64,000 nucleotides of DNA. Origin: Embleya sp051903075. GTDB lineage: Bacteria > Actinomycetota > Actinomycetes > Streptomycetales > Streptomycetaceae. This document shows, piece by piece, positions 16,821-25,998 of the stretch (positions are counted from its first letter, which is position 1; the number at the start of each line of letters is the position of its first letter). The stretch covers positions 2,976,001 through 3,040,000 of the forward strand of contig NZ_CP182422.1 of the NCBI RefSeq assembly GCF_051903075.1. The letters run 5' to 3'. Under the pieces are notes generated by a model. It was not told where the DNA came from, did not search any database, and was given only the letters and a program-made list of their open reading frames with translations. The translations under genes were made by a program, and so were the position numbers.

Positions 16821-18413
16821 TCAGCCGCCGAGTGCGCGCAGGAACGCCTCCGGCTCCTGGGCCACCCCGCTGCACGTGGGGTCGGCGCCGGTCTCGGTCG
16901 CGGTGCCGTCGGCGCACGGTCGGTCCCGCGCGGCGGACCACCACGCGACCCGTCCCAGGTGGTTCTGCCGGGCGAAATCGGCGAACCGGCGCGCGTCGTC
17001 CAGGGTGAACACCTCCCCCGGCACGTCGTTGCGGCCGATCATCACCGTCACCGACACCCGCCGCCAGGCCTGTTCCTGGGTCAGGTGCGGCCACACCTCG
17101 CGGATCTGCGCCTGGAGCGCGTGCGCGGCGTCGGCGGCGAAGCGGCCCATCCGTCCCTGCGGCCGGGGCGCGACCCCGGCGCCGTAGTTCATCGCCTTGA
17201 TGTTCACGTAGGACACGTCGACCTGCTGCGCGGCGGCGTCCCGCAGCAGCGCCTTGGCCTCGTCGCCCAGGCCCTGGAGCGGATGCACCGGCAGCGAGTA
17301 GCCGACGTCCACCCGCCGATCCGTCCGCCGCGCGTCCTCCTGGAGCAGCCGCAGCGCCGCATTGCGCCGCTGCACCACATCGGGGCGGACCAGCGCCCGG
17401 CCCTCGATGTCCAGATCCATCGCATCGGTCCCGGTGGCGTCCAGGACCTGCCGATAGGCGGCCACCAGTTCCTCCGGACTGCCGCAGGACACCGCGAGGT
17501 CGGTGCCGCCGGCGCCGCCGAAGGCGACCCTGATCGATCCGCCGGCCTCGCGCAGCGCGGCGATCCGGGCGGCGGTCGCGGGGTCGTCGAGGCGGGTCAC
17601 CCCGCCCCACATCGGCCGGCAACCACCGCCGTCCACGACGTAGGCGAGGGTGTGGTCGCGCACGCCGGACGATCCGGCCCGGGTGGGGTCGAGCGTCATG
17701 TCCAGGTAGGGCGCGAGGTGTTCGACCGTGCCCGCGCGCGGCGTGGCGTCGGTCGGGGACGCGGTCACCGGCGGGGCCGAGGGGGGCGACGTCGTCCCGC
17801 CGCCCCGACCGGTGCCGGTCGGGGTCGGGGTGCCGGTGTGCCGGTCGAGGCCGGCGGACGGGCTCGCGGTCGGCGTCCACCCGGACGGGCCGGCCCGCTC
17901 GTCGGGCCCGGTCCCGGCCGACCCGCCGCAGGGCTTGTCGTTGATCGTGCACGCGGTCGGCCCGTCGGCGCGGACCGGCTCGGTCGCGGTCGGCACGCCG
18001 ACCCCGTCCCGGCGGACCTCGAAGCCGACCACGATGCTCTCGCCCGGCCGCAGCGCCCGGTTCCAGTTCTCGTTGCGCACGGTGTAGCGGCCGGCCGCCG
18101 GTTCGAGCCGGCCGTTCCATACGGTGGCGATCCGCGTGCCCGCCGGGAGGTCGAAGCGCAGGGTCCAGCCCTCGACCGTGTCGGACCCGGTGTTGCGCAG
18201 CACGTACTGGCCGCTGTAGCCGCTGGGCCAGGATCCGGTGCGCACGTAGTCGGCGCTGAGCACGTGATCGGCGTCGGACGAGTCCCCGGACAGCGCCACC
18301 ACCAAGGCGGCCGGCAACGCGGCGAGCACGGCGCTCGCGGCGGCCCAGCGGATGCGTTCCCGACGGGGACGACGGGTGCCCGGTTCGGGACCGCCTGCCC
18401 GGTGCGACCCCAT
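16821..18413 (-). CDS. Secreted chitinase: CBM2 plus GH18
   Basis: This is an extracellular glycoside hydrolase expected to cut chitin. The 530-residue product has an arginine-rich N-terminus with one hydrophobic helix (AAASAVLAALPAALVVALS) acting as signal or anchor. A family 2 carbohydrate-binding module (about 45-145, with SGQYVLRNTGSDTVEGWTL and NENWNRALRPGES) follows. A Thr/Pro/Gly linker leads to a GH18 barrel with the catalytic signature TDAMDLDIEG, matching DxxDxDxE with the acid Glu present. Two ATGs lie close together. The downstream one is taken because GGAGGA sits about seven bases before it and abuts the first. The gene stands alone next to a two-component system, with no proof that they are linked. 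Confidence 0.87.
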   Translation of the reverse strand: MGSHRAGGPEPGTRRPRRERIRWAAASAVLAALPAALVVALSGDSSDADHVLSADYVRTGSWPSGYSGQYVLRNTGSDTVEGWTLRFDLPAGTRIATVWNGRLEPAAGRYTVRNENWNRALRPGESIVVGFEVRRDGVGVPTATEPVRADGPTACTINDKPCGGSAGTGPDERAGPSGWTPTASPSAGLDRHTGTPTPTGTGRGGGTTSPPSAPPVTASPTDATPRAGTVEHLAPYLDMTLDPTRAGSSGVRDHTLAYVVDGGGCRPMWGGVTRLDDPATAARIAALREAGGSIRVAFGGAGGTDLAVSCGSPEELVAAYRQVLDATGTDAMDLDIEGRALVRPDVVQRRNAALRLLQEDARRTDRRVDVGYSLPVHPLQGLGDEAKALLRDAAAQQVDVSYVNIKAMNYGAGVAPRPQGRMGRFAADAAHALQAQIREVWPHLTQEQAWRRVSVTVMIGRNDVPGEVFTLDDARRFADFARQNHLGRVAWWSAARDRPCADGTATETGADPTCSGVAQEPEAFLRALGG

Positions 18414-18623
18414 GCCCATTCCTCCGACATCCTCTCCGACGGCACTCGGGCCGCCGGGCACGAGGACTCTACCGGCCTTCGGGCCCCGGTCCCATCGATC
18501 CTCAGGGGCGACCGGTGGGAAAGATCCGTTGTCCCACAACGAGGGATCCCGGTCCCACATTCCGTCGGCGACCCGTACGCCACCGGGGCGACCGCGCGAT
18601 CCGGACACCCGTACCGGCGCCGG

Positions 18624-19229
18624 TCAGAGCCAGCCGTTGTCGTGCGCGATGCGCACCGCGTCCGCTCGGTTGCGGGCGTGCGTCTTGCCGATGCACGAGG
18701 ACAGGTGGTTGCGCACGGTGCCCTCGGACAGGTGCAGCAGGGTCGCGATCTCGGACACCGTCGAGCCGCCCGACGCCGCGCGCAGCACGTCGCGCTCGCG
18801 CTCGGTCAGCGGGTCGGCGCCGACCGAGAGCGCGGTGGCCGCGAGCGTGGGGTCGATCACCCGCTCGCCGCGCAACACCCGGCGTACGGCGTCGGCCAGT
18901 TGCGCGGCGGGCGCGTCCTTGACCAGGAACGCGTCCGCGCCCGCCTCCATCGCCCGGCGCAGATAACCGGGGCGGCCGAACGTGGTCAGGATGACGATCC
19001 GGCAACCGGGCAGCGCCCGGCGCAACTCGGCGGCGGCGGCCAAGCCGTCCCGTCCCGGCATCTCGATGTCGAGCAGCGCCACGTCGGCGCCGCTCGCCCG
19101 CACCGCCTCGACCACCTCGTCCCCGCGCGCGACCTGCGCGACGACCCGGATGTCCTCCTCCAGGCCGAGCAGCGCGGCCAGCGCCTCGCGCACCATGGCC
19201 TGGTCCTCGGCGAGCAGTACGTTGATCAC
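18624..19229 (-). CDS. NarL/FixJ-family response regulator (DesR-type)
   Basis: The 201-residue product has a receiver domain with acidic residues at LLAEDQ and the phospho-acceptor Asp54 in ALLDIEMPGRDG. The switch residues TT (VILTTFGR) and Lys in FLVKDAP are present. The C-terminal LuxR-type helix-turn-helix includes LTERERDVLRAASGG and SEGTVRNHLSS. The GTG start lies ten bases after the sensor-kinase stop; a 14-codon upstream start would overlap that gene. It is the last gene of the ABC exporter-kinase-regulator operon and most likely controls that operon. Confidence 0.93.
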   Translation of the reverse strand: MINVLLAEDQAMVREALAALLGLEEDIRVVAQVARGDEVVEAVRASGADVALLDIEMPGRDGLAAAAELRRALPGCRIVILTTFGRPGYLRRAMEAGADAFLVKDAPAAQLADAVRRVLRGERVIDPTLAATALSVGADPLTERERDVLRAASGGSTVSEIATLLHLSEGTVRNHLSSCIGKTHARNRADAVRIAHDNGWL

Positions 19230-19239
19230 GGCCCGAACG

Positions 19240-20463
19240 TTAGCGGGTCGCTTCCGGCGCTCCGGGGGCAATCCGGCGCTCGGCGGTCTTTCCGGGAAGC
19301 ACCGGGACCGAAGCGGTCAACCCGAACCCGCGCCCGTGCTCCCCGCCGCCGACCTCGATGGTGCCGTGGGCCAGGGCGAATCGCTCGCGCAGCCCGGTCA
19401 GCCCGTTGCCCTCGCCACCCGTCGTGCCGCGCCCGTCGTCGCGGATGTCCAGTCGCCACATCGCGCCGGTGTCCAGGCGCACCGTGCAGCGCCGCGCGCC
19501 GCTGTGCCGCATCGTGTTGGTGACCGCCTCGCGCAGCGCCCAGGCGAGCACCGCCTCCGCCTCCGGGTCCGGGCACTGCGGCCACTGCTCGGGCACCACG
19601 GTCAGCTCGATGCCCACCGCGCGCGCCGCGATCCGGGCGCCCGCCAGCTCGACCGCGAAGGTCGGCCGCCGGTAGCCGCTCACCGCCTCGCGCACGTCCA
19701 CCAGCGCCTGCCGGCCGACCCGCTCGATGTCGGCGACCTGTTCGGCCGCGCGATCCACGTGCTCGGGCAGGAAGCGGCCGGCGAGTTCGCTCTTGAGGGT
19801 GATCAGCGACAACGAGTGGCCGAGCACGTCGTGCAGGTCGCGGGCCATCCGCAGGCGTTCCTCGCTGGCCGAGAGCCGGGCCACGATCTCCCGGGCCTCA
19901 CGCAGTTCGACCAGGGTCTCCAGGAGTCGGCGCACCCCGATCATCACCCCGCCGGTGAGCACCGTGACGAACGCCAGGACCAGCAGGTCGTTGCCGGCCG
20001 CGCCGAGCAGCACACCGAGCCCGAGCCCGGAGGCCACGCAGCCCAGGATCCCCCACATCGACCGCGGAAAGCGCAGCCCGGCCCCGACCGACACCGCGAC
20101 GTAGACCATCAGGCCGAGCCAGGCGTCGTCGAAGGTCAGGATCAGCCCGACCGCGGTCGCCCACAGCAGCAGGCAGGCCCCCGACTGGGCCCGCTCGGTG
20201 TCGAGCGCGCGGCGCAGCACCACCTCCACCCGACCGAACAGGCCGAACCAGCCGACCCCGCCGAACACCAGCGCGACGTAGCAGACCACCACCACGAGTA
20301 GCCCGATCGAGCCCACCGTCAGGCGCACCGGCCCGTACCCCCCGGTGGCCAGGTCGTGCACCACCGGGGTCAGGAAGAACAACCAGAGCAACGACCACGA
20401 CATCCGGATGGCCCGCCCACGCGTCGAGTCCTGCCGTGTCGCTGTCGCGTCCGACCACCGCAT
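19240..20463 (-). CDS. Sensor histidine kinase (HisKA_3, DesK-type)
   Basis: The 407-residue product has about five to six membrane helices in the first 160 residues (for example LTVGSIGLLVVVVCYVALVF). A short coiled coil leads to the HisKA_3 dimerisation domain with the phospho-acceptor His in MARDLHDVLGHSLS near 212. The ATPase domain contains REAVTNTMRHSGA and RDDGRGTTGGEGNGLTGLRE. There is no large extracellular sensor domain, which suggests intramembrane sensing. The ATG has GAAGGAG upstream. It follows the ABC permease gene by 71 bases. This layout is common for systems that sense and export membrane-active compounds. Confidence 0.92.
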   Translation of the reverse strand: MRWSDATATRQDSTRGRAIRMSWSLLWLFFLTPVVHDLATGGYGPVRLTVGSIGLLVVVVCYVALVFGGVGWFGLFGRVEVVLRRALDTERAQSGACLLLWATAVGLILTFDDAWLGLMVYVAVSVGAGLRFPRSMWGILGCVASGLGLGVLLGAAGNDLLVLAFVTVLTGGVMIGVRRLLETLVELREAREIVARLSASEERLRMARDLHDVLGHSLSLITLKSELAGRFLPEHVDRAAEQVADIERVGRQALVDVREAVSGYRRPTFAVELAGARIAARAVGIELTVVPEQWPQCPDPEAEAVLAWALREAVTNTMRHSGARRCTVRLDTGAMWRLDIRDDGRGTTGGEGNGLTGLRERFALAHGTIEVGGGEHGRGFGLTASVPVLPGKTAERRIAPGAPEATR

Positions 20464-20534
20464 GTCACGCGCTCCTTCTCGGGAACGGATCCCACCACGC
20501 CTCGGGACCATCCCGTCGGGCGAACGGCCCCGGA

Positions 20535-21263
20535 TCAGGCCGCCACCTTCTGCTCGTCGCGACGGTAGCGCCACGCGGCCAGCGCGGTGAACGCGACCAG
20601 GTACACCGCGAGCACCACCACGTCGGCGACCCGGGGCCGATGCCCGGCCAGCACCTCCCAGCCCAGTTGCCCGTAGCGATACGTCGGCATCACGTGGCCG
20701 ATGTCCTGGAGGACCTGCGGGAACCCGCTCAGCGGGACCCACATGCCACCCAGCACCGCCATGCCCAGGTAGACCAGCATGAACAGCGGCTGCGCGGAGT
20801 CGGGGGCGACCAGGTAGCCGAGCCCGATCCCGAGCACGGCGAACACGAACGAGCCGAACCACAGCGCGATCACGATCACGCCCCATTGCCACGCGTCCAG
20901 CCGCACCCCGCGCAGGAAGCCGGTGCCCAGCACGAGCACGATCGCGGGCAGGCCGACCACCGCCGCCGAGACGAGCTTGGAGATCACGTACTGCCGCCCG
21001 GTGAGCGTGGTCAGCCGCAACTGCCGGGTCCAGCCGCTCTGCCGCTCCGCCGCGATCCGCTGCACACCGGCGCTGAGCACCGCGCCGACCGCGCCGAACG
21101 AGGCCATCGACACCATCACGTACGCGGATACGTCGGTGCCGTCCACGTCTCCCGACTGGCTGCCGAAGATCAGGTACATCGCGACCGGATACGCCAGCGT
21201 GAAGAGCAGGTAGCGCCGGTTGCGCAACATCCTCAGCACTTCGAGTCTCATCAACGTCCTCAT
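20535..21263 (-). CDS. ABC-2-type exporter permease
   Basis: The 242-residue integral membrane protein has six predicted helices, including LLFTLAYPVAMYLIF, LPAIVLVLGTGFL and MLVYLGMAVLGGMWVPLSG. The last one contains the ABC-2 family signature region. Its ATG overlaps the stop of the ATPase gene by four bases, so it is coupled to it. It probably forms the membrane part of a drug or lipid exporter with that ATPase. The substrate cannot be read from the sequence. Confidence 0.9.
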   Translation of the reverse strand: MRTLMRLEVLRMLRNRRYLLFTLAYPVAMYLIFGSQSGDVDGTDVSAYVMVSMASFGAVGAVLSAGVQRIAAERQSGWTRQLRLTTLTGRQYVISKLVSAAVVGLPAIVLVLGTGFLRGVRLDAWQWGVIVIALWFGSFVFAVLGIGLGYLVAPDSAQPLFMLVYLGMAVLGGMWVPLSGFPQVLQDIGHVMPTYRYGQLGWEVLAGHRPRVADVVVLAVYLVAFTALAAWRYRRDEQKVAA

Positions 21264-22210
21264 GCCGGGATGCCCTTTCCTTCCGCCTCGTCCGCCTGCT
21301 GGGTGATCGCCAGGAACGCCTGCTCCAGACCGAGACCGGCGACCTCCAGGCCGCGCGGACGCAGGCCGGCGGCGTAGATCGCGGCCACCGTCTCGTCGGC
21401 GTCGGCGCTGCGGATGCGCACGGTGTGGCCGCTCAGTTCGATGTGCGCGATGCCGGGCAGCGCGCGCAGCACCGCCTCGTCCTGCTCGACCGCCCGGTCC
21501 AGGTCGAACGCGATCCGGCGCAGCCCGGCCCGGGCCTTGATCTGCGCGGCGCTCGCGTCGGCGAGCAGCCGCCCCCGGTGCAGCACGAGCACCCGGTCGG
21601 CGACGTTGTCCGCCTCCTCCAGGTAGTGCGTCGCGAACAACACGGTGCGGCCCAGTTCGGCCTGCTCGCGCATGCTGACCCAAAACCGCTGCCGGCTGTC
21701 CACGTCCATCCCGGTGGTGGGCTCGTCCAGGACGATCAGGTCCACCTCACCCGCGATCGCCATCGCGAAGCGCACCCGCTGGGCCTGGCCGCCGGAGAGC
21801 TTGTCGACGTTCTTGTCGACCAGGTCCTCGATGCCGGCGCGACGCAGCACGTCCGCACGCGGCAGCGGGCGCGGATGCAGGTCGCGGGCCAGGCCGATCA
21901 TCTCGCCGACGGTCACGTCCGGCATCAGGCCACCGGTCTGCAACATCGCGCCGACCCGACCGCGCCGGATCGCGTCGCGCGGATCGCCGCCGAACAGCGC
22001 GACCGTGCCCTCGGTGGGCCGGCTCAGTCCGAGCAACAGGTCGAGTGTGGTCGACTTGCCGGCACCGTTGGGCCCCAGCAGCGCGACGGTCTCCCCCTGG
22101 CGCAGTTCGAGGTCGAGCCCGTCCACGGCGCGCAGTTCACCGAAGCACTTGCTCACCCCGCCGAGCGCGACGGCCGGCGCGGTCGTCTGTTTCCCAGCCG
22201 TGATCGTCAT
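21260..22210 (-). CDS. ABC exporter ATP-binding protein (DrrA-like)
   Basis: The 316-residue product has Walker A GPNGAGKST, Q-loop MLQTGG, signature LSGGQAQR, Walker B LIVLDEPTTGMD and switch His in LFATHYLEEAD. A C-terminal extension of about 90 residues is typical of DrrA/CcmA-type drug exporters. It is the first gene of a four-gene leftward operon with the permease, histidine kinase and response regulator. It diverges from the CysRS-like gene across 127 bases, which should hold both promoters. Confidence 0.94.
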   Translation of the reverse strand: MTITAGKQTTAPAVALGGVSKCFGELRAVDGLDLELRQGETVALLGPNGAGKSTTLDLLLGLSRPTEGTVALFGGDPRDAIRRGRVGAMLQTGGLMPDVTVGEMIGLARDLHPRPLPRADVLRRAGIEDLVDKNVDKLSGGQAQRVRFAMAIAGEVDLIVLDEPTTGMDVDSRQRFWVSMREQAELGRTVLFATHYLEEADNVADRVLVLHRGRLLADASAAQIKARAGLRRIAFDLDRAVEQDEAVLRALPGIAHIELSGHTVRIRSADADETVAAIYAAGLRPRGLEVAGLGLEQAFLAITQQADEAEGKGIPA

Positions 22211-22337
22211 GCCCCCCAGCCTGGCCGACCACCCTCGGCCGGCGAAGTGGGAAACCTCCTGATCAGGGCATGACAGATGTCATGGGGTATCGCGGAGCCG
22301 CGCCGCGGACGGGCCTCCCGGCACTAGCGTGGCCGCC

Positions 22338-23057
22338 ATGGTGCGACTGACCGACTCCCAGACCGGCAAGTCCGAACTCGTGACCACCTCGATCGGCAGG
22401 CGGGTACGGGTGGCCTACCCGAGCCGTTCGCTACGCGCGGCGATCATCGCCGACACCTTCCGCCGGGTCGCCGGCCGACACCACCTGACCGTGACCGTCC
22501 ACCACCTGCCCTATCGCGCGCAGGTGGCGCACGCGGCGGGCTACGGCCGGTACAACATGCCGCTGCCCGCCATGGGGCAGCCGGACGGCGCGATCGACCT
22601 GTACTTCGGCGAAGACGGGGACGAGGGGCCGCGCGCCCGGGTGCACGTGCTGCATCCGGCGGCGGTGGTCGACGCCGCGCCCCGCCGACCCGTCCCGCAT
22701 CCCGAGGATCCGCTCGTGCTGCGGCTGATCCTGCTCTCGCTGGCCGCCGACGAGCCGCTGCGTGCGGACCACGCCGGGTATCACGGGGCGGCCGACGCGA
22801 CGGCCGTCCTCGCCGAACTGCGCGCCCGGACCGCCACGTGCGCCGAGTCCCCGTCCGCGCCGATGCCGGCCGAGGCGATCGGGCCGATCCACGCCGCGCT
22901 GGACGCCGACCTGGACACCCGCACGGCGATCCGGCTCCTGGTCGAGCTGGCCCGCGACGAGAAGGTGGCACCGGGGGCGCGCTTCGAGGCGTTGGCACAC
23001 GTCGACCGGTTCCTGGCCCTCGACCTGTCACGGGACGTGGGCCGGACCGACTCCTGA
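22338..23057 (+). CDS. Degenerate cysteinyl-tRNA synthetase-like protein
   Basis: I cannot give this 239-residue product a proven function, but three segments follow the order of CysRS/MshC enzymes. The start VRLTDSQTGK with GRRVRVA matches the CysRS N-terminal strand. DPLVLRLILLSL resembles the helix after the catalytic core. IHAALDADLDTRTAIRLLVELA with RFLALDL resembles the CysRS helical bundle (AMDDDLNTPxAL and LGLDL). The HIGH and KMSKS motifs and the zinc cysteines are missing, so it should not charge tRNA. No ribosome site is seen; TAGCGT lies six bases before the ATG, which fits a leaderless transcript. It stands alone between the exporter operon and a terminator. Confidence 0.6.
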   Translation: MVRLTDSQTGKSELVTTSIGRRVRVAYPSRSLRAAIIADTFRRVAGRHHLTVTVHHLPYRAQVAHAAGYGRYNMPLPAMGQPDGAIDLYFGEDGDEGPRARVHVLHPAAVVDAAPRRPVPHPEDPLVLRLILLSLAADEPLRADHAGYHGAADATAVLAELRARTATCAESPSAPMPAEAIGPIHAALDADLDTRTAIRLLVELARDEKVAPGARFEALAHVDRFLALDLSRDVGRTDS

Positions 23058-23092
23058 GGCGAGAGCGTCGCGGGGCCGGGCCGACACGGCGA

Positions 23093-23133
23093 AGGCGGGG
23101 CCGGATCGCCTGTCGTGCGATCCGGCCCCGCCT
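23093..23133. terminator. Bidirectional terminator hairpin
   Basis: Arms 23093-23109 and 23117-23133 are perfectly complementary over 17 bases with a seven-base loop. It lies between the convergent CysRS-like and VanW-family genes. Confidence 0.85.
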
Positions 23134-23142
23134 CGGCAGCCG

Positions 23143-25998
23143 CTAGTCGTCCGACATCCGTACCGGCAGTGCGCCCGGCGGGGGTGAGTCGGCCGTGCGG
23201 CCCTGCCCCTCGCCCTCACCCGCGCCGCCGCTCTTGTCACACGTGATCTTGTCGGCCGGGTCGTACTTGGTGTGGAACTTCTCCCGGGCGGTTTCCTTGC
23301 CGCCCTGGATGAACACCCGGGTCACGTCGATCTTGAACCCGTCCGACGCGGCCTGCTCCACGCAGCCCGCCGACTTGTCCACCACCGACTTGGGCTTGAC
23401 CACGTCGTACTTGCTGCCCGGCTCGGCCTTGATGTCGTCGTACTTGCGGGTGCCGAACAGCGTCACGGTCACCGTGGAATCGGTGTACGTGGACTCCAGG
23501 TAGACGTTCTTCCCGGAGTCGTTCTGGAACTTCAGGTCCAGCGACGGCCAGGCCACCGTGGCCTCGCGACCGGGCGGGTAGCGGTCGATCCAGAAGCTGT
23601 GCGGGCGGTGCATCACGTCCTTGAGCCCGGCGAAGAACACCGCGTTGAACGTGGTCGTGGCCACCTGCGAGACGCCGCCGCCGAAGTCGGTCTGGAAGCG
23701 CCCGTTGTTGATGATCGTGCCCTTGGCGAAGCCGTTCTCCGCGGTGCGCTCGCCGACCGTCTTGTTCAGGCTCCAGGTGTCGCCCGGCTTGATCACCGAT
23801 CCGGTGATCAGATCGGCGGCCCGGTGGATGTTGGTCAACCGGTACGCGGCGTACGGGTAGTTCGTGGTGTAGGTCGACATCACCTCGGTGATGCCCAGCT
23901 TGTTCGCCGCCTCCGTGGTCAGCGCGGGCTCGACCGGGCCGAGGTTGACCTTCGCGGTGCGCGCCGCGCCGGACTTGGTCAGCACGGACAACACCGCCTC
24001 GGCCGCCGTGGCGCCGGAGACGCCCTTGCCGGACACGGACGGCACGACGGTGACCTTGGCGCCGGCCGCGAGCTTGCCCTCCACCTTGAACGTGGCGTTC
24101 TTCGGCTTCTCGCCGACCGAGGAGAAGGTCTGACCCAGCTCCTCCTGGAGGCCGTTCGCGTCGATCCTGGGCTGCAACCTGCCGGCGGCGTCCGGGACCA
24201 TGGTGAGGTACTTCGCCAGCGCCGGCGGGTTCAGCTTGAAGGACTTGGTACCGGCCGTCAGGGTCACCGGCCCCGACATCGCGGGCACCGCGAACTCGCG
24301 CATCGCCCGGTCCACTTCGGCCTGGGTGACCTTGGGATCGGCGGCCTTGGTCGGCAACGCGACCGGACCGCCGCCGTGCAGGAAGGCCGCCTCGACCAGC
24401 TTGATCGCGGCGGGGGTGTCCAGCACCTTGCCCTTGGCCGGCGGCACCGCGGTGGCCTGACCGCTCGCGAACGAGATCCCGCCGTCGACCTGCGCACCGC
24501 CGGCCTCGGCGGCCAGCGCCTCCAGCGCGGCGCCCAGCTTGACCGGGTCCACCACGGTGCGCGGCTGGGTCTCCCGGGTCTTGCCGAACATCGCGGGCAC
24601 CGAGGTGAGCGGGTTCATCCCGCCCTTGCTCGCCTCGCTGACGGTCGCGCGCGCGTCCAGGAGCAGTCCGGACGCGGCCGGCTCCAGCCGCAGTTCCTTG
24701 CCGCCGAGGTCGAGCATTATCGGCTTGGTGGTGCGGTCGCCGAGCTTTTGTTCGAGCGTACGCACCGCCTCGTCGCGGGACTGGCCGCCGATGTTGACGC
24801 CGAGCACCGAGGTGCCGCGCGGCACCCCGCCGCCGGCGTAGGCCAGCGACGCGCCGTACACGCCGCCGAGGACCGCGATCCCGGCCGCGCACGCGATCAG
24901 CGCCTTCGGCCTGCGCCGTCGGGGCGGGGCCGGGGCCGGGCGTGCCTCCTCGGTCCGCTCCTCGGCGCCGACCGGGTGCTCCGCGGCGGTCCCGGCCGCG
25001 TCGGTCGTGCCGTACTGCGGGAACCCGTGGTCGGCGGCGTCCTGTTCCTGCATCGTGCGGTATTCGTACGGCCCGTCCGAGTCGCCGTCCAGGGTCCATC
25101 GCGGCGCCTCCTGCGAGGGCAGCGGCGCCTGACCGCGCAGCACCACCGGCGGGATCGGCCGCGAGCCCGGGATCTTGATGCTGACCCGGGTGGTCATCGT
25201 CTGGTCGCCCGAATCACCCGAGTCGGCGGGCATTTCGGCATCCGTGCCGCCCCCGGCCGGCGGGGTCGGCGCGGGGCCGGCCTCCGGCGTGCCGAAGCCG
25301 GCGATCAGCCGACGCCGGCCCACTCGGTTCGGCAGCGCGCCGCCCTCGGGCGCCGACCGGGCCGCATCCGAGGCGCCCGGATCGATCGGGTGTACGACCG
25401 GCTCGACACCGGTGGGCACCCCGCGACCAGCCTCGTCCGGACCCGGCCCCGACGCTCCCGCGCCGTGCTCGCCCGCGACGCCGTAGGCGGTGCTTGGCGG
25501 CAGCGGCCGTTGTTGCCCGTGCGCCGGCGCCGGTCCGTGCTGTCCCGGTACATACGGCGTGGCCGGCGCGTCCGCGAACGGCACGGGTCCGGGCGCACCG
25601 GTGCCCTCGGTGGTCAGGCTCCTGGCTCCGGAGGCGCCGGGTACCCGCTGCGGCAGGCCGCCCGGTCCCGGCGGCGGCACGGCCGGCTGCCGGGTCGGCT
25701 GCGCGACGGGCGGCACATCGTCGTCCGCGCTGGGCCACGACGAACCTCCCGGCGGCCCCGCGACGGGCGCGGGCCGGGGCGGTTCGTCGTCGAACCACGA
25801 CGCGAACTCGTCGTCGTCCCCGAACGGATCGGAAGACGGATGCGGAGACGACGCGGGCGCGGCGGATCGCTCGCGGGCGGCGGGCGCCGCCGACGACGGC
25901 CGCCCGCGTCCGAAGAACGGATGCGGATCACCATCGTGATCGTCGCGGCGCGGCTGCGCGCCCGGGTCGTCGGGCGTGGGGGGCTGGTCGTTACTCAC
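23143..25998 (-). CDS. VanW-family membrane protein with peptidoglycan-binding-like domains
   Basis: The 951-residue product is a large single-span envelope protein. Residues 1 to about 360 are a disordered Pro/Gly/Asp-rich cytoplasmic region. One membrane helix (ALIACAAGIAVLGGVYGASL) lies near 364-386. Two PG-binding-4-type modules follow; the first starts at GTSVLGVNIGGQSRDEAVRT. A VanW domain (about 716-855) contains SLNKTVGERTAENGFAKG and GGGVSQVATTTFNAVFFAG. The charged C-terminal tail may be extracytoplasmic. VanW occurs in some glycopeptide resistance clusters, but the biochemical role is unknown and no other van gene is present, so a resistance role should not be assumed. The GTG start is placed by GGAGAG and by the hydrophilic beginning. 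Confidence 0.85.
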   Translation of the reverse strand: MSNDQPPTPDDPGAQPRRDDHDGDPHPFFGRGRPSSAAPAARERSAAPASSPHPSSDPFGDDDEFASWFDDEPPRPAPVAGPPGGSSWPSADDDVPPVAQPTRQPAVPPPGPGGLPQRVPGASGARSLTTEGTGAPGPVPFADAPATPYVPGQHGPAPAHGQQRPLPPSTAYGVAGEHGAGASGPGPDEAGRGVPTGVEPVVHPIDPGASDAARSAPEGGALPNRVGRRRLIAGFGTPEAGPAPTPPAGGGTDAEMPADSGDSGDQTMTTRVSIKIPGSRPIPPVVLRGQAPLPSQEAPRWTLDGDSDGPYEYRTMQEQDAADHGFPQYGTTDAAGTAAEHPVGAEERTEEARPAPAPPRRRRPKALIACAAGIAVLGGVYGASLAYAGGGVPRGTSVLGVNIGGQSRDEAVRTLEQKLGDRTTKPIMLDLGGKELRLEPAASGLLLDARATVSEASKGGMNPLTSVPAMFGKTRETQPRTVVDPVKLGAALEALAAEAGGAQVDGGISFASGQATAVPPAKGKVLDTPAAIKLVEAAFLHGGGPVALPTKAADPKVTQAEVDRAMREFAVPAMSGPVTLTAGTKSFKLNPPALAKYLTMVPDAAGRLQPRIDANGLQEELGQTFSSVGEKPKNATFKVEGKLAAGAKVTVVPSVSGKGVSGATAAEAVLSVLTKSGAARTAKVNLGPVEPALTTEAANKLGITEVMSTYTTNYPYAAYRLTNIHRAADLITGSVIKPGDTWSLNKTVGERTAENGFAKGTIINNGRFQTDFGGGVSQVATTTFNAVFFAGLKDVMHRPHSFWIDRYPPGREATVAWPSLDLKFQNDSGKNVYLESTYTDSTVTVTLFGTRKYDDIKAEPGSKYDVVKPKSVVDKSAGCVEQAASDGFKIDVTRVFIQGGKETAREKFHTKYDPADKITCDKSGGAGEGEGQGRTADSPPPGALPVRMSDD

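Noticed and set aside
23143..25998. Glycopeptide resistance cluster because of the VanW domain
   Set aside because: No vanH, vanA, vanX or vanS/vanR-type neighbours exist, and VanW-domain proteins are common outside resistance loci.
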